50,134 nt of DNA from Methanobacteriota archaeon (GTDB taxonomy: Archaea > Thermoplasmatota > Poseidoniia > Poseidoniales > Thalassarchaeaceae), in contig JAERST010000017.1 of NCBI GenBank assembly GCA_016845365.1, positions 1-50,134 on the forward strand. The letters run 5' to 3'. The notes below the pieces were generated by a model. It was not told the origin of the DNA. It worked only from the letters and a program-made list of their open reading frames with translations, and did not search any database. Positions 23,987 through 32,911 of the stretch are shown one piece after another. The translations under genes were made by a program, and so were the position numbers. Each line of letters starts with the position of its first letter. Positions within the stretch are counted from its first letter, which is position 1.

Positions 23987-26350
23987 TTACTCTTCTTCTG
24001 AATGTGGTGAGCGGTCGCTGCTAACGAGCGCAGCGAGTCCTCCCAACATGATGAGACCCCAACCGGCCCAGACGAGGTGAGAACCCTGCAAATCGTGCAC
24101 CGTGACGCGGATTTCGGACACCTCGTCTGTCTCTCCACGCATCATTGAAGTCAGGCTTATTTCAGCCTGTTGTTGGTCCAAAATGAAGATCATATCCCCG
24201 CTCGGGCGCACCATCCGGTCAACCTCCGAGCGCGTCGTTTGCCAGCCGAATCTGAGGATTCCGGGCGTTACCTCGTCGACCTTCTCCCCGTCCTTCGTGA
24301 CCTCGATGACGAAGCCTGCGAAACCATTGCCGATCGTGTAATCGTACTCTGGGTCGTCCTCCGCTACCAGAACTGTCTCGCGGAAGGTGAATTCGTAGCC
24401 TTTGAACTCGACCGCGCTGTCCTTTTCGAGGGTGATGAGATGGCTCGGGTCAGCGCGGTCGACCAATGTAGTTGTCAGCACATGGCCGAGTAGAAGCAGA
24501 ATGATTCCGAGGTGGGCGAGGTGGGAGCCGAAGAGTCTGAGGCGAGCGCGGTTGCTCGGAGCACGGATTCCGCGCTCGCGCAATTTGGGGATGGTTTGTC
24601 GAGCGCTGTCAAAGGCGATCTTTGCGCTCGGCGGCAGCGCGATGACGAGCCAAGTCAGCATGAACATCGCCAGCGCGCCGCGCGATATCGTGTCTGTCAG
24701 CATGAGCGCGGGGTCACCGGGCAGGGTGAACTTGTCGGCAAAGTATGCGAGTGCGAGCGAGACAGCCAGTGTGGCCAACATCAGGGCATTGCCGCGGCGC
24801 GCATCGACGGTTTTCCCCCATGAGTAGATGGTTAGGGCAAGGACTGCAATTGCAAGAATTGGCGCGCCGTAGAACTCGTGAGCTGCAAGGCTCGTGCCAT
24901 CGATTTCTGCGGTTAGTAGCAGCCAAGTCAGTGCGAGGAAGGCGGCTCCGGCGAACCAAGGCATCGCGCGGGCGAACTTCATTCTCACGCGCGTATCCGA
25001 GAAAATCAGCGTCAGAGGTAATTCTTCCTCCTCAGCCGACATCAACCAAGGTCCGAGGAATAGCAACATTCCGACTATTGCTTGAACCAGCGTCGCAGTC
25101 CAAGTCCAACTGGCGAAAAGCATCAGGAAAACGCCCGCGAAAACAATCGTCACCGGCGGGCGTTGTTCGTCGCCGCGCACTAGCAAAAGCATCAGCGCGC
25201 CGCCGACCAAAGTAACCGCGGTCGAACCCATCCAAACGCCGACTGCGAGGCTGCTCAGCACCAAAACGGAGGAGAGTGGGCGGTTGGAATCTGCAAGACT
25301 CGTTGCACCGCGAGCTGTCAAATTCTGCTTCTGCTGGCGGGCCAACCACCACACCGCAGCCACACATAGGGCCAGCATCAAGAGAGTGTAAGCAGCGACT
25401 TCCAATCCTGCCGCTCCGTCATCGAATAACTGGAGAATTCGCAAGTAGGGGTCATCGTACAAGTCTCCCTCCTCATTGCCAACGAAGGAATGGACAGAAG
25501 CCCAGACTCCGTTGGCGCGGGTGACCAATGTGGCGTGAATCGCCAGGGCACCCGCCAGCATGCCGAGCGCGGGTGAAGCAAGGATTACAGAATCGCGCTC
25601 GGAATCAGTTCGCGCGCGAGCGTGTACAATCATCAAGAGCGCGAACCAAGGTAGAATCGAGGCGGTCTCAACCGGATCCCAAGCCCAGTATCCACCCCAG
25701 TCGAGAACCGTGTAAGCCCAGAGACCGCCAAGCCCAATTCCAACAGCACCCATCAGAAACCCAGCACGAGCCCAGTGCAGCTGAGCCTCGTGCACCGCCC
25801 TCGCATCGCGACCCTCAATGAGTCCCGCGAGGGCTACCGCAGCAACCGCCAAACAGAGCGAATAATAGGCGAAAACAACGGGCGGATGAATCACCATCAA
25901 ATCCGTTTGCAAAAGCGGATTGAGAGTTCCGCCCCAGCCGCTCGAAGCAGCGAAAGGCGAGAGAATCCAAGAGATAACAAGAATCGCGGCTGTAGCGCCG
26001 TGCATCAGACGAACCTCGCAAGAATTCGATGCACTGCGCCCCGACATGAACCAAGTAACCACTCCCAAGAGCGCGCCCCACAGAAGCAGCGGACCGGCGC
26101 GCCCACCCCAAACCGCAGACACTCGATACAGCAGCGGCAGCTCAGACCCACCGTATCTCGACACCAAGTCGAGCGCCTCCCAATCGAAGATGAAGGCGAA
26201 CATCAGCAGAAGGAACGGCGCAACCTGAGAAGCCAAAGTCACGTGTCGAGCCAAAGGCTCGCCCGCGGGCAATCGTGTGAAGCACCAAAGCGCACTTGTT
26301 CCGACCGCGAGCAACATCAGCAACGTGCCGACGGTCGGTAAAATCGCCAT
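23987..26350 (-). CDS. ccmF: cytochrome c assembly protein CcmF/CcsA type
   Basis: A 787-residue polytopic protein with about 15 helices. It carries the haem-handling WWD motif 'WGGYWAWDPVETASILPW' near residues 207-224 and the CcmF-like 'LLQTDLMVIHPPVVFAYYSL' with a conserved His, and later 'LRLFGSHLAHLGIILLLLGH'. A periplasmic-type beta domain lies before the last helix ('AVEFKGYEFTFRETVLVAED', 'SHLVWAGWGLIMLGGLAALV'). It presents haem and ligates it to apocytochrome c CxxCH motifs outside the membrane. Other ccm genes are not in the window. The ATG overlaps the geranylgeranyl reductase stop (TGATG), so both are made from one message. Bacterial-type gene in an archaeal setting. Confidence 0.92.
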   Translation of the reverse strand: MAILPTVGTLLMLLAVGTSALWCFTRLPAGEPLARHVTLASQVAPFLLLMFAFIFDWEALDLVSRYGGSELPLLYRVSAVWGGRAGPLLLWGALLGVVTWFMSGRSASNSCEVRLMHGATAAILVISWILSPFAASSGWGGTLNPLLQTDLMVIHPPVVFAYYSLCLAVAAVALAGLIEGRDARAVHEAQLHWARAGFLMGAVGIGLGGLWAYTVLDWGGYWAWDPVETASILPWFALLMIVHARARTDSERDSVILASPALGMLAGALAIHATLVTRANGVWASVHSFVGNEEGDLYDDPYLRILQLFDDGAAGLEVAAYTLLMLALCVAAVWWLARQQKQNLTARGATSLADSNRPLSSVLVLSSLAVGVWMGSTAVTLVGGALMLLLVRGDEQRPPVTIVFAGVFLMLFASWTWTATLVQAIVGMLLFLGPWLMSAEEEELPLTLIFSDTRVRMKFARAMPWFAGAAFLALTWLLLTAEIDGTSLAAHEFYGAPILAIAVLALTIYSWGKTVDARRGNALMLATLAVSLALAYFADKFTLPGDPALMLTDTISRGALAMFMLTWLVIALPPSAKIAFDSARQTIPKLRERGIRAPSNRARLRLFGSHLAHLGIILLLLGHVLTTTLVDRADPSHLITLEKDSAVEFKGYEFTFRETVLVAEDDPEYDYTIGNGFAGFVIEVTKDGEKVDEVTPGILRFGWQTTRSEVDRMVRPSGDMIFILDQQQAEISLTSMMRGETDEVSEIRVTVHDLQGSHLVWAGWGLIMLGGLAALVSSDRSPHSEEE

Positions 26351-27609
26351 CACCAGCCGTAAAATTTCGCCCGCGAGTAGCCGAAGGAGAGCATCGCTGG
26401 AATGATGCGTTTAGCGTAGAGGCTTGGCCGGCGGAGGAGTATTCGAAGGCACACTGCGAGCTTGCCGTGGGGGCCCATATCGCTCATTTCGTCGGGGAAA
26501 CATCGTGCCATCAGTGACATGTCATCGTCGCTCAAATCGAACAAGGCCGTCTTCCCTCGCAAAATCTTCCCATAGGGCGGGAACTCGTCGCTCCACAACT
26601 TCTGATAACGGGACATTTGGGCTGCTGAAAGGTCGCCGGATGCGATTTGCTCGGCGGCGACCGAAGCGGCGAAGGTGGCGGATTTCAGGGCGAGATGCGA
26701 GCCACCTTCGAAAAGTGGGGAGGTGAAGCCAGCGGCGTCACCGACCAGCATCAGTCCGTCGTCGTAAGTCGTCTCGTACGGGCCTGAGATTGGGATTGTG
26801 CCGCCGAAGGCCGGGTTGCCCTTCTCCTTCCAAGGTGGGGGAACCTGTTCGAGATCTTTGAAGTGGGTGATTTCGATGAATTCGTCGAGGGCCTTCTTTG
26901 TGCGGGGCTTGTCTTCTGTTACTAGTCCAACATTTGCTCGACCGTCGCACTTGGGGATCATCCAGAGGTATCCCTTCTCGGCGTACTCCGGCCAGATGTA
27001 GAAGTCGAGATAGCCGTCGGTTGGGACTTCTAGCATTTCATATTGCATTCCTGCGATTACCTTGCCTCGCGGATTGAGGTCGAGGATTCGCGAGGTTGCT
27101 CCGGCGACCCCGGATGCATCGATGACGACTTTTGCTTGAATCGGGAATTGGTCGCCATTACCCTCACACAACCAGCCGGTGAACTTGCCGGATTCATCGT
27201 GCTGCTTGGTCATCGAGCGCAATTTGTGTGAGAGGTGGAGTGCGGCGCCTTCGGCGACCGCCTCTTCTGCAATCCAGCGCTCGAAGAGGTGCTTCTCGAG
27301 GACGTAGCCCTCCTCTGTGAGTTTCTTTGCCGTGCCGTCGGGGAAAATGACTCGGATGCCGTGAACGCGCTTGCTGATGACGTGCGGCGGAAGTTCCAGA
27401 TTGAGATTCTCACAGGCCACATCGGAGATACATTCGCCGCAGTGAACCGGTGTACCGATAGCCGGATGGTCCTCGATGAGGATGGTGTCTAACCCCTTGC
27501 GAGCGCTGTGTAAAGCGGCATTTCCGCCGCCCGGTCCGGCTCCGACGACCAGCACGTCGCACGTCGTGATGTCTGCTGCCACGATGATGGGCGTCGTGCA
27601 ACAGGCCAT
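26350..27609 (-). CDS. geranylgeranyl reductase family FAD-dependent oxidoreductase
   Basis: A 419-residue flavoprotein. The FAD-binding GxGxxG motif (GAGPGGGNAALHSARKG) is near residue 22, 'TPVHCGECIS' is the CG(E) signature of archaeal geranylgeranyl reductases, 'AKVVIDASGVAGATSRIL' is the second FAD strand, and 'LMLVGDAAGFTSPLFEGGSH' the third. It saturates isoprenoid chains of archaeal lipids or of menaquinone. The frame is open to 27765; the ATG at 27609 places the FAD motif at the usual distance. Coupled with ccmF downstream, it shares a 69-base divergent promoter region with ubiD, which favours a role in quinone or respiratory-membrane maturation over general lipid synthesis. Confidence 0.9.
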   Translation of the reverse strand: MACCTTPIIVAADITTCDVLVVGAGPGGGNAALHSARKGLDTILIEDHPAIGTPVHCGECISDVACENLNLELPPHVISKRVHGIRVIFPDGTAKKLTEEGYVLEKHLFERWIAEEAVAEGAALHLSHKLRSMTKQHDESGKFTGWLCEGNGDQFPIQAKVVIDASGVAGATSRILDLNPRGKVIAGMQYEMLEVPTDGYLDFYIWPEYAEKGYLWMIPKCDGRANVGLVTEDKPRTKKALDEFIEITHFKDLEQVPPPWKEKGNPAFGGTIPISGPYETTYDDGLMLVGDAAGFTSPLFEGGSHLALKSATFAASVAAEQIASGDLSAAQMSRYQKLWSDEFPPYGKILRGKTALFDLSDDDMSLMARCFPDEMSDMGPHGKLAVCLRILLRRPSLYAKRIIPAMLSFGYSRAKFYGW

Positions 27610-27623
27610 GAATCCGTCGGCTG

Positions 27624-27670
27624 CGCTATCTATGATAGCGTGGCGAACATATTGAACGATGAATCGCCAC
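27624..27670. promoter_or_regulatory. divergent promoter region with two adjoining inverted repeats (GGR / UbiD)
   Basis: CGCTATC (27624-27630), three bases, GATAGCG (27634-27640) is a perfect 7-bp inverted repeat. GTGGCGA (27640-27646) and TCGCCAC (27664-27670) form a second one sharing base 27640. They fill the space between the ATGs of the two divergent genes (27609 and 27679). A shared regulator is plausible but not identified. Confidence 0.5.
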
Positions 27671-27678
27671 GCGGGTGT

Positions 27679-29577
27679 ATGACATGGCGCAGGCTCTCGC
27701 GTTATCTCGAGGCGCTGGAGGGTGCTGGAGAGCTGCGCCGAGTGGCCGAACCCATCGATTGTCATCTCGAGGCCGGCTGCATCGCTGACAAGTTGGTGAA
27801 GGCAGGAGGTCCGGCGGTAATCTTCGAGCAGCCAAGGCTCGCTGATGGTTCGATCAGCGAGTTTCCGCTGGCGATGAATCTCTTTGGTACGCGCGAGCGG
27901 ACGAACCGTGCCCTCGGCGTTGAGGAGCCGAGCGAGATCGGCGAGGGCATGGTCGAATTGATGAAACCCGATATCGGCGCTGTATTGCGCGCGCCATGGA
28001 AAGGAATTCCATTGGCGCTGCGCGGAATGTCAATGGCGCCGAAAAAGGTCAGGCGGGGGCCCTGTCAACAGGTCAGGATGGCAGAGCCAGACCTCACCCG
28101 CCTGCCGATTCCAACTACTTGGCCGCAAGACGGTGGACCATTCATCACGCTGCCCTTGGTTGTGACCGCAGACCCTGTGTCGGGGTCGCACAATATGGGG
28201 ATGTACCGAGGGCAAATCTTCGGGCCGAAGGAGGTCGGACTGCACTGGCAGAGCCACAAACACGGGGCCGACCACGCAGCGGGAGCGGGCGATGGGCGGA
28301 TGCCGGTAGCGATCTGTATCGGAGGCCCTCCCGAACTGATTTTCTCAGCGATTTCACCCCTGCCAGACAATCTCTCAGAGTACGAATTCGCTGGACTGCT
28401 CGGCGGAAAGCGCTTGAGACTGACCAAGTGTTTTACGAACGATTTGCACGTTCCAGCCGAGGCAGATTTTGTCATCGAAGGCTACACGATTCCCTCCGAA
28501 ACGCGAACCGAAGGACCGTTCGGAGACCACTTTGGGTACTACTCGTTAGAGGACGAATTCCCAGTGATGCACGTGACTGCGATTACCCACCGACGCGATG
28601 CGGTGCTGCCGGCGACAATCGTTGGTCTGCCGCCAATGGAGGATGGATACCTTGGTGAAGGGGTCGGAGATGCCTTCCTACCCGTACTCAGATTCCAGCA
28701 CCGCGACGTCGTCGACCTCTTCCTTCCGCTCGAGACGGGATTCCACAATCTCGCCGTCGTCTCGAGCAAACAGCGCTACCCGCGACAGGCTCGCAAGACA
28801 GCGTTAGGACTGCTCGGCGCGGGCCAGATGATGTTCCTGAAATCGATTGTCGCTTGTGACCCGGGGCACCCTGTGAAGGACCTCGATGCCTTGCTCGACG
28901 CGCTCGATTCGAAGGTCAGCATCGCCCACGATGTGCAGGTTCTCGACGGTCAAGTTGCCGATACTCTTGCCCACGCTTCGCCTTGGCAGGATGTGCATTC
29001 TAAGGTGGTCATCGATGCTTCGAGCCCGGTGGCCAGCGACCCGAATTCCGGGCTCGCCCTCCCGCCTGGACCGGGAGATGAATTGGCTCAGGCGGTCAGT
29101 TCAGTGGATGGTGTGGTAGCCGTTCGAATGCTGCGTCCCTCGATGATGGTGGTTACGACTCATATCGAGGGCGGACCGCGCGCTGATGCCTCCATGGAAG
29201 CGCCGAACGAGGCGGCAGCAGCGGCGCAGCGCGCACATATTGCGCGGCTGCGCGATGAAATCTGGTCGCTCGCTGAAGCGGAGAATCTTCGCTGGTTATT
29301 CATCACCGATGCCGACGCAGACTTGACTGCGCAGGATTGGCGTCGGCGACTCCTCTGGCAATTATTCTGCAGATTTGAGGTCGCGCGCGACTTGCATTTT
29401 GACGAAGCGCGCGCGCGCCTCGCCTGGGATGCAACAGCACCTATCCCAAGTCTCGAGGGCCCCCTCCCAGTCAGACGCTGGCCGGCGGTGACTCTGCACG
29501 ATCCAGCAGTCGAAGCAAGAGTCGATGCGTGGCTGGCGGAGAATAATTTGTTATCAAAAATGGAGGGAGTCAGATAG
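27679..29577 (+). CDS. UbiD family decarboxylase (menaquinone-type)
   Basis: A 632-residue prenyl-FMN-dependent decarboxylase. Motifs: 'MTWRRLSRYLEALEGAGELR', 'DPVSGSHNMGMYRGQIFGPK', 'VGLHWQSHKHGADH', 'EADFVIEGYTIPSETRTEGP' (conserved Glu and Arg), 'FGDHFGYYSLEDEFPVMHVT' and 'ATIVGLPPMEDGYLGEGVGD'. It is longer than UbiD (about 490) and like the 600-residue menaquinone decarboxylases. It likely removes a carboxylate from a quinone precursor; because a MqnP-like UbiA gene lies downstream, a futalosine-type menaquinone step is my best guess. Archaeal anhydromevalonate phosphate decarboxylase is the alternative. The ATG at 27679 is preferred over a GTG at 27640. Confidence 0.88.
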   Translation: MTWRRLSRYLEALEGAGELRRVAEPIDCHLEAGCIADKLVKAGGPAVIFEQPRLADGSISEFPLAMNLFGTRERTNRALGVEEPSEIGEGMVELMKPDIGAVLRAPWKGIPLALRGMSMAPKKVRRGPCQQVRMAEPDLTRLPIPTTWPQDGGPFITLPLVVTADPVSGSHNMGMYRGQIFGPKEVGLHWQSHKHGADHAAGAGDGRMPVAICIGGPPELIFSAISPLPDNLSEYEFAGLLGGKRLRLTKCFTNDLHVPAEADFVIEGYTIPSETRTEGPFGDHFGYYSLEDEFPVMHVTAITHRRDAVLPATIVGLPPMEDGYLGEGVGDAFLPVLRFQHRDVVDLFLPLETGFHNLAVVSSKQRYPRQARKTALGLLGAGQMMFLKSIVACDPGHPVKDLDALLDALDSKVSIAHDVQVLDGQVADTLAHASPWQDVHSKVVIDASSPVASDPNSGLALPPGPGDELAQAVSSVDGVVAVRMLRPSMMVVTTHIEGGPRADASMEAPNEAAAAAQRAHIARLRDEIWSLAEAENLRWLFITDADADLTAQDWRRRLLWQLFCRFEVARDLHFDEARARLAWDATAPIPSLEGPLPVRRWPAVTLHDPAVEARVDAWLAENNLLSKMEGVR

Positions 29578-29636
29578 TTCGTGAAATCGAGCATCGATCT
29601 AAAAAACGGCTTAGTTCATCAATTCGGTCGTACTTC

Positions 29637-30536
29637 TTGATTGCAATTCTCATGCTCTCAATTGTTCCAATCAAAACTATCGCGGATGAATCAAACTCGG
29701 TTGATCTTCTCCTTAATTGTGAAGACGAAGATGGTGACTTGGTTTATTTCAAATCCACCTCAGCCGTTCTATTCTGTACCATTACAAATGTATCAGATAA
29801 GAACGTCAGCCTTTCAATCCAGTTGAATTCAACCAACGCGAATTCGATTACGTCAGCTTATCTCTACAATGAGTCAAACGAATTCTTGGATACCGAAGAA
29901 GATCTTTCGGAAAAACCAATTGAGGTGTGCGATTCTTGTATCCTAAAGTTCTGGTTCGCAATCTCGGCACAAACTCAAATCAACTCAAATAAAGAGCCAC
30001 TTGTATGGAGATCATTAGATCTTAAAATCGACATTGATTTGTTAGTTGATGGCATTTCTTTCTTGCATGATTCGTTCATCTACTCAATGCGAACGGATTC
30101 CCCCCTTAGAATTGAAATTGATCCTAGTGCTCTAAATTATTCCAGTATCGTCTCAGTTGATGAACCTCTCATATTCTGGGTTGATATCCAAAATTTCGGT
30201 GAATGTGAGGTTACAATTCATCAGTTTACAAGAAATTCAAATTGGGCAGATTCAATCTTGCTAATCGGACTAAATCAGAACCATACCATCGCCCCAAATC
30301 AATCTGTCAACATGACATTTGAAGTGAGGGTGGACACAAACTCCGACCGTAACTATGCTCACACTCTTGGGATTCTGTTCAAATCAGATCCGGCCTGTGA
30401 TGATATTCATGAACGCTCAGACAAGATCCTCTTAGAAATATACTTCGAAGAAAGTAAGCAAGAAAATTCTTGGATTATCCCAACGCTGCTCCTTTGTGTT
30501 GTAATCATATTATTAAAAAAATTTAATAATTTATAG
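29637..30536 (+). CDS. exported protein with C-terminal membrane helix (AT-rich island)
   Basis: A roughly 299-residue protein in strikingly AT-rich DNA unlike its neighbours. The N-terminus is a signal peptide ('FLIAILMLSIVPIKTIADES'); the open frame runs upstream to UbiD without a canonical start, so the true start may be a TTG at 29637, the ATG at 29652 or an unusual codon. The mature protein is beta-rich and Asn/Ser-rich with many potential N-glycosylation sites (NVS, NSTN, NQS), and ends in a helix 'WIIPTLLLCVVIILLKKF', a surface anchor. I recognise no family. It converges with the pseudogene (6-base overlap). Confidence 0.6.
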   Translation: MIAILMLSIVPIKTIADESNSVDLLLNCEDEDGDLVYFKSTSAVLFCTITNVSDKNVSLSIQLNSTNANSITSAYLYNESNEFLDTEEDLSEKPIEVCDSCILKFWFAISAQTQINSNKEPLVWRSLDLKIDIDLLVDGISFLHDSFIYSMRTDSPLRIEIDPSALNYSSIVSVDEPLIFWVDIQNFGECEVTIHQFTRNSNWADSILLIGLNQNHTIAPNQSVNMTFEVRVDTNSDRNYAHTLGILFKSDPACDDIHERSDKILLEIYFEESKQENSWIIPTLLLCVVIILLKKFNNL

Positions 30537-31841
30537 GACTACAACTTCGTATTCACGATGAATATTCCCAACTATCGGAGGATAATATGCTGAATTATCA
30601 GAGCAGGAAACACCAATGTGATGATAACAAAAATTAATTTCATATTCAATTTGATAGATCGGCGAATGAGGTATGTAGACATAGGACGGGGCACTGATAA
30701 ACCCAGACTTGAACACATGCGGAGTCCAATCTCCATCTAATACTATGTCAGGTATCTGATTGTGGTGAGTGCTCGAACAGAATCGTTCAACAGAATCGTT
30801 CACCCATAGGACAAATGAAGGTATCTGTAAATGACCTTTCATTAGCGATTGTTGATTGCGTTTGACCTAATCTTATTGTTTTAACAACTCTAACAACATC
30901 TACTTCAAAAACATAAAGCGAAGCGCAATCTAAGTCGTTAAGCAGATGGATTTTGAGCTCTTCAAACGCAATTAGATCATTAATTGAATTTGTAGGGATA
31001 TTCTTCATGAACAAATATCGGTATTCAATATCATCGAGTATCGAATATTCGATGGAACAAATCGGAATTGAATTGTCTCCAGGTATCGGAGAGTAAGCAA
31101 AACCATTCAAGAGTGATTCAAATCGAATCTGGTAGGTATCTGAATCTCTTGAGTAATCATAGGTATAATACGAGGTTCGATGGATTGAGTAATCAAAAAT
31201 ATCTTGATTTTCAATTTCTATTCCCTCTTTGAAAACCCTGACGTACTCCGTTTGCAATCCATTATGTTCGCTAATTACATGAATTCTTAACCACCTTCCG
31301 ATATCGTTGTTTTCGGAGTCTATGAAGTCGGGTTGGGAAGTTATCGAATCAAGAAGATATTGATCCTCATCATCTTCATCATGAATATATCTTCAGGATA
31401 TTTGCCCATATCCGTCCACATTGAGTGTTGGAGAGGATACCAATATCCTCCATTCGTCAGGTAGTCGATATGGAAATTATATTCCCAAGGCCCTTCTCCA
31501 CCTATAAGGTAAGAGTCGATTAATTCATAGCTCCACTCAATCGATCCAAATTGTGTTGCCGATAAATCTCTAATTATCGGCACAATACAGGATTCAGTCC
31601 AATCACTTTCAACAGAATCATTTGGCGTGCCACCGAGATTAGACTTATGTTCCAAATGTGTAGTACCACCGTACTCATTATTACAATAACCGCTGACCCC
31701 TGAGGGAATTGTATTTGATTCACTATATTGAGAGTTATGTTCGTTGTCAATTGAACCGTGGTCTGCGAAAACGGTAATTGAGAATAAAATCACGATTGCA
31801 CAAGAAAGAATTGAAATTAGTCTGGTTTGAAGTCTTTTCAT
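30531..31841 (-). pseudogene. exported protein gene with two frameshifts (AT-rich island)
   Basis: Three overlapping reading frames read as one protein. Frame 1 (from ATG 31841) has a signal peptide ('MKRLQTRLISILSCAIVILF') and runs to 'MGKYPEDI'. Near 31390, in an AT-repeat, the sense continues in another frame: 'YIHDEDDEDQYLLDSITSQP', 'DFIDSENNDIGRWLRIHVIS', then 'TEYVRVFKEGIEIENQD'. At 30776-30801 an exact 13-bp tandem duplication shifts it again; removing one copy joins 'FICPMGERFC' directly to 'SSTHHNQIPDIVLDGDWTPH'. The repaired protein would be about 430 residues, exported, with paired Cys. Function unknown. Both changes look recent because all three pieces are otherwise intact. Confidence 0.65.
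30776..30801 (-). repeat. exact 13-bp tandem duplication causing a frameshift
   Basis: AACAGAATCGTTC occurs back to back at 30776-30788 and 30789-30801. On the minus strand the extra copy brings TGA into frame after 'ERFC'. Deleting one copy restores a continuous frame through 'ERFCSSTHHNQIPD'. Confidence 0.95.
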
Positions 31842-31919
31842 GATGTTGTTTGCAAGTCCAATAAATATTAATGTGTTTAATTTAAGTTCATTTAGCAATA
31901 GAGCGCATAGTATCGTGAG

Positions 31920-32822
31920 GTGAGTTTGTTGAAGGTCAAACAAATCCTCGAATTCGTCAAGGTCGAGCACACCCTTTTCTCACTCCCATTCGTCCTAATC
32001 GGCTACATTTTAGCAGTCCAAGAATACGGCTCAAATTCCACCCTCGACCTACTCTGGATCCTCATCGCAGCAATAGGAGCGCGCGGGCTGGCGATGGCGC
32101 TAAACCGCATCATCGACCGCGACATCGACGCAGAAAACCCGCGCACTGCGGGCCGACATCTCGCCACCGGCGAGATGTCGATGAAGACAGCCTACACACT
32201 CTCAACAGTCTTCCTCATCATGCTTCTATACAGCGCATGGCAGCTCAACGAAGTGGCTCTGCAGATGGCCTGGTTACCGGTTTTGGCCTTCGTGGTTTAC
32301 CCTTACATGAAGCGCTGGACTTGGCTGTGCCACCTATGGCTCGGACTCTGCCTCGGACTCGCACCGGCAGGAGCATGGCTTGCGCTTGCCGCAGACGAAC
32401 ACGGATGGGCGGCGATAACCGAATTCCACTGGTTCCCAGAGATTTTCTTCATCGGGCTCGGAGTTGCATTGTGGATTGCTGCATTCGACATCAATTACGC
32501 GCGCATGGACGTTGAAAGTGACCGCGAAACCGGGATTCACTCCTTCCCTGCTCGCTTCGGTGACGGCGCTACAACGCGTACTTCGGTTCAACTGACATTG
32601 CTTTGGTTCGCTTGTTTTGCGATTGCCGACCCCGTTTCTCATGCGATGTTTTTGGGGTCGGCGGGATTGATGGCGCTCGCGAATATCGCGGTGATTATTG
32701 CTCGCGAGCGACTCGCGGATTTCCAGACGACTTTGTTCCGCGTCTCGATGATTACTGGGTGGGTTTTACTTCTGTCAATCGTCGTCAATGATGTGTCAGA
32801 ATTGTCTGAGATTCTAGGCTGA
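31920..32822 (+). CDS. UbiA family prenyltransferase (MqnP-like)
   Basis: A 300-residue membrane enzyme with about eight or nine helices. The opening 'ILEFVKVEHTLFSLPFVLIG' and the first Asp-rich motif 'NRIIDRDIDAENPRTAGRHL' are those of UbiA/MqnP proteins; the second is 'FDINYARMDVESDRETGIHS'. It attaches an isoprenyl chain to an aromatic acid in quinone synthesis, with Mg2+ bound by the Asp motifs. The sequence is nearer to MqnP (futalosine menaquinone pathway) than to the archaeal lipid enzyme DGGGP synthase. Start GTG at 31920, with TTG alternatives close by. It lies in the same direction as ubiD, separated by the AT-rich island. Confidence 0.88.
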   Translation: MSLLKVKQILEFVKVEHTLFSLPFVLIGYILAVQEYGSNSTLDLLWILIAAIGARGLAMALNRIIDRDIDAENPRTAGRHLATGEMSMKTAYTLSTVFLIMLLYSAWQLNEVALQMAWLPVLAFVVYPYMKRWTWLCHLWLGLCLGLAPAGAWLALAADEHGWAAITEFHWFPEIFFIGLGVALWIAAFDINYARMDVESDRETGIHSFPARFGDGATTRTSVQLTLLWFACFAIADPVSHAMFLGSAGLMALANIAVIIARERLADFQTTLFRVSMITGWVLLLSIVVNDVSELSEILG

Positions 32823-32911
32823 TCACTTTCACTTCCAGCCGTAGACCTCTCCCCCCCACATGAGAGTTCAAGAGCGGTGAGCGGAAGGCAACACTCCCGG
32901 AGGTGCTCGCG

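Noticed and set aside
27996-28658. 220-residue ORF in another frame of ubiD
   Set aside because: Shadow inside conserved UbiD motifs.
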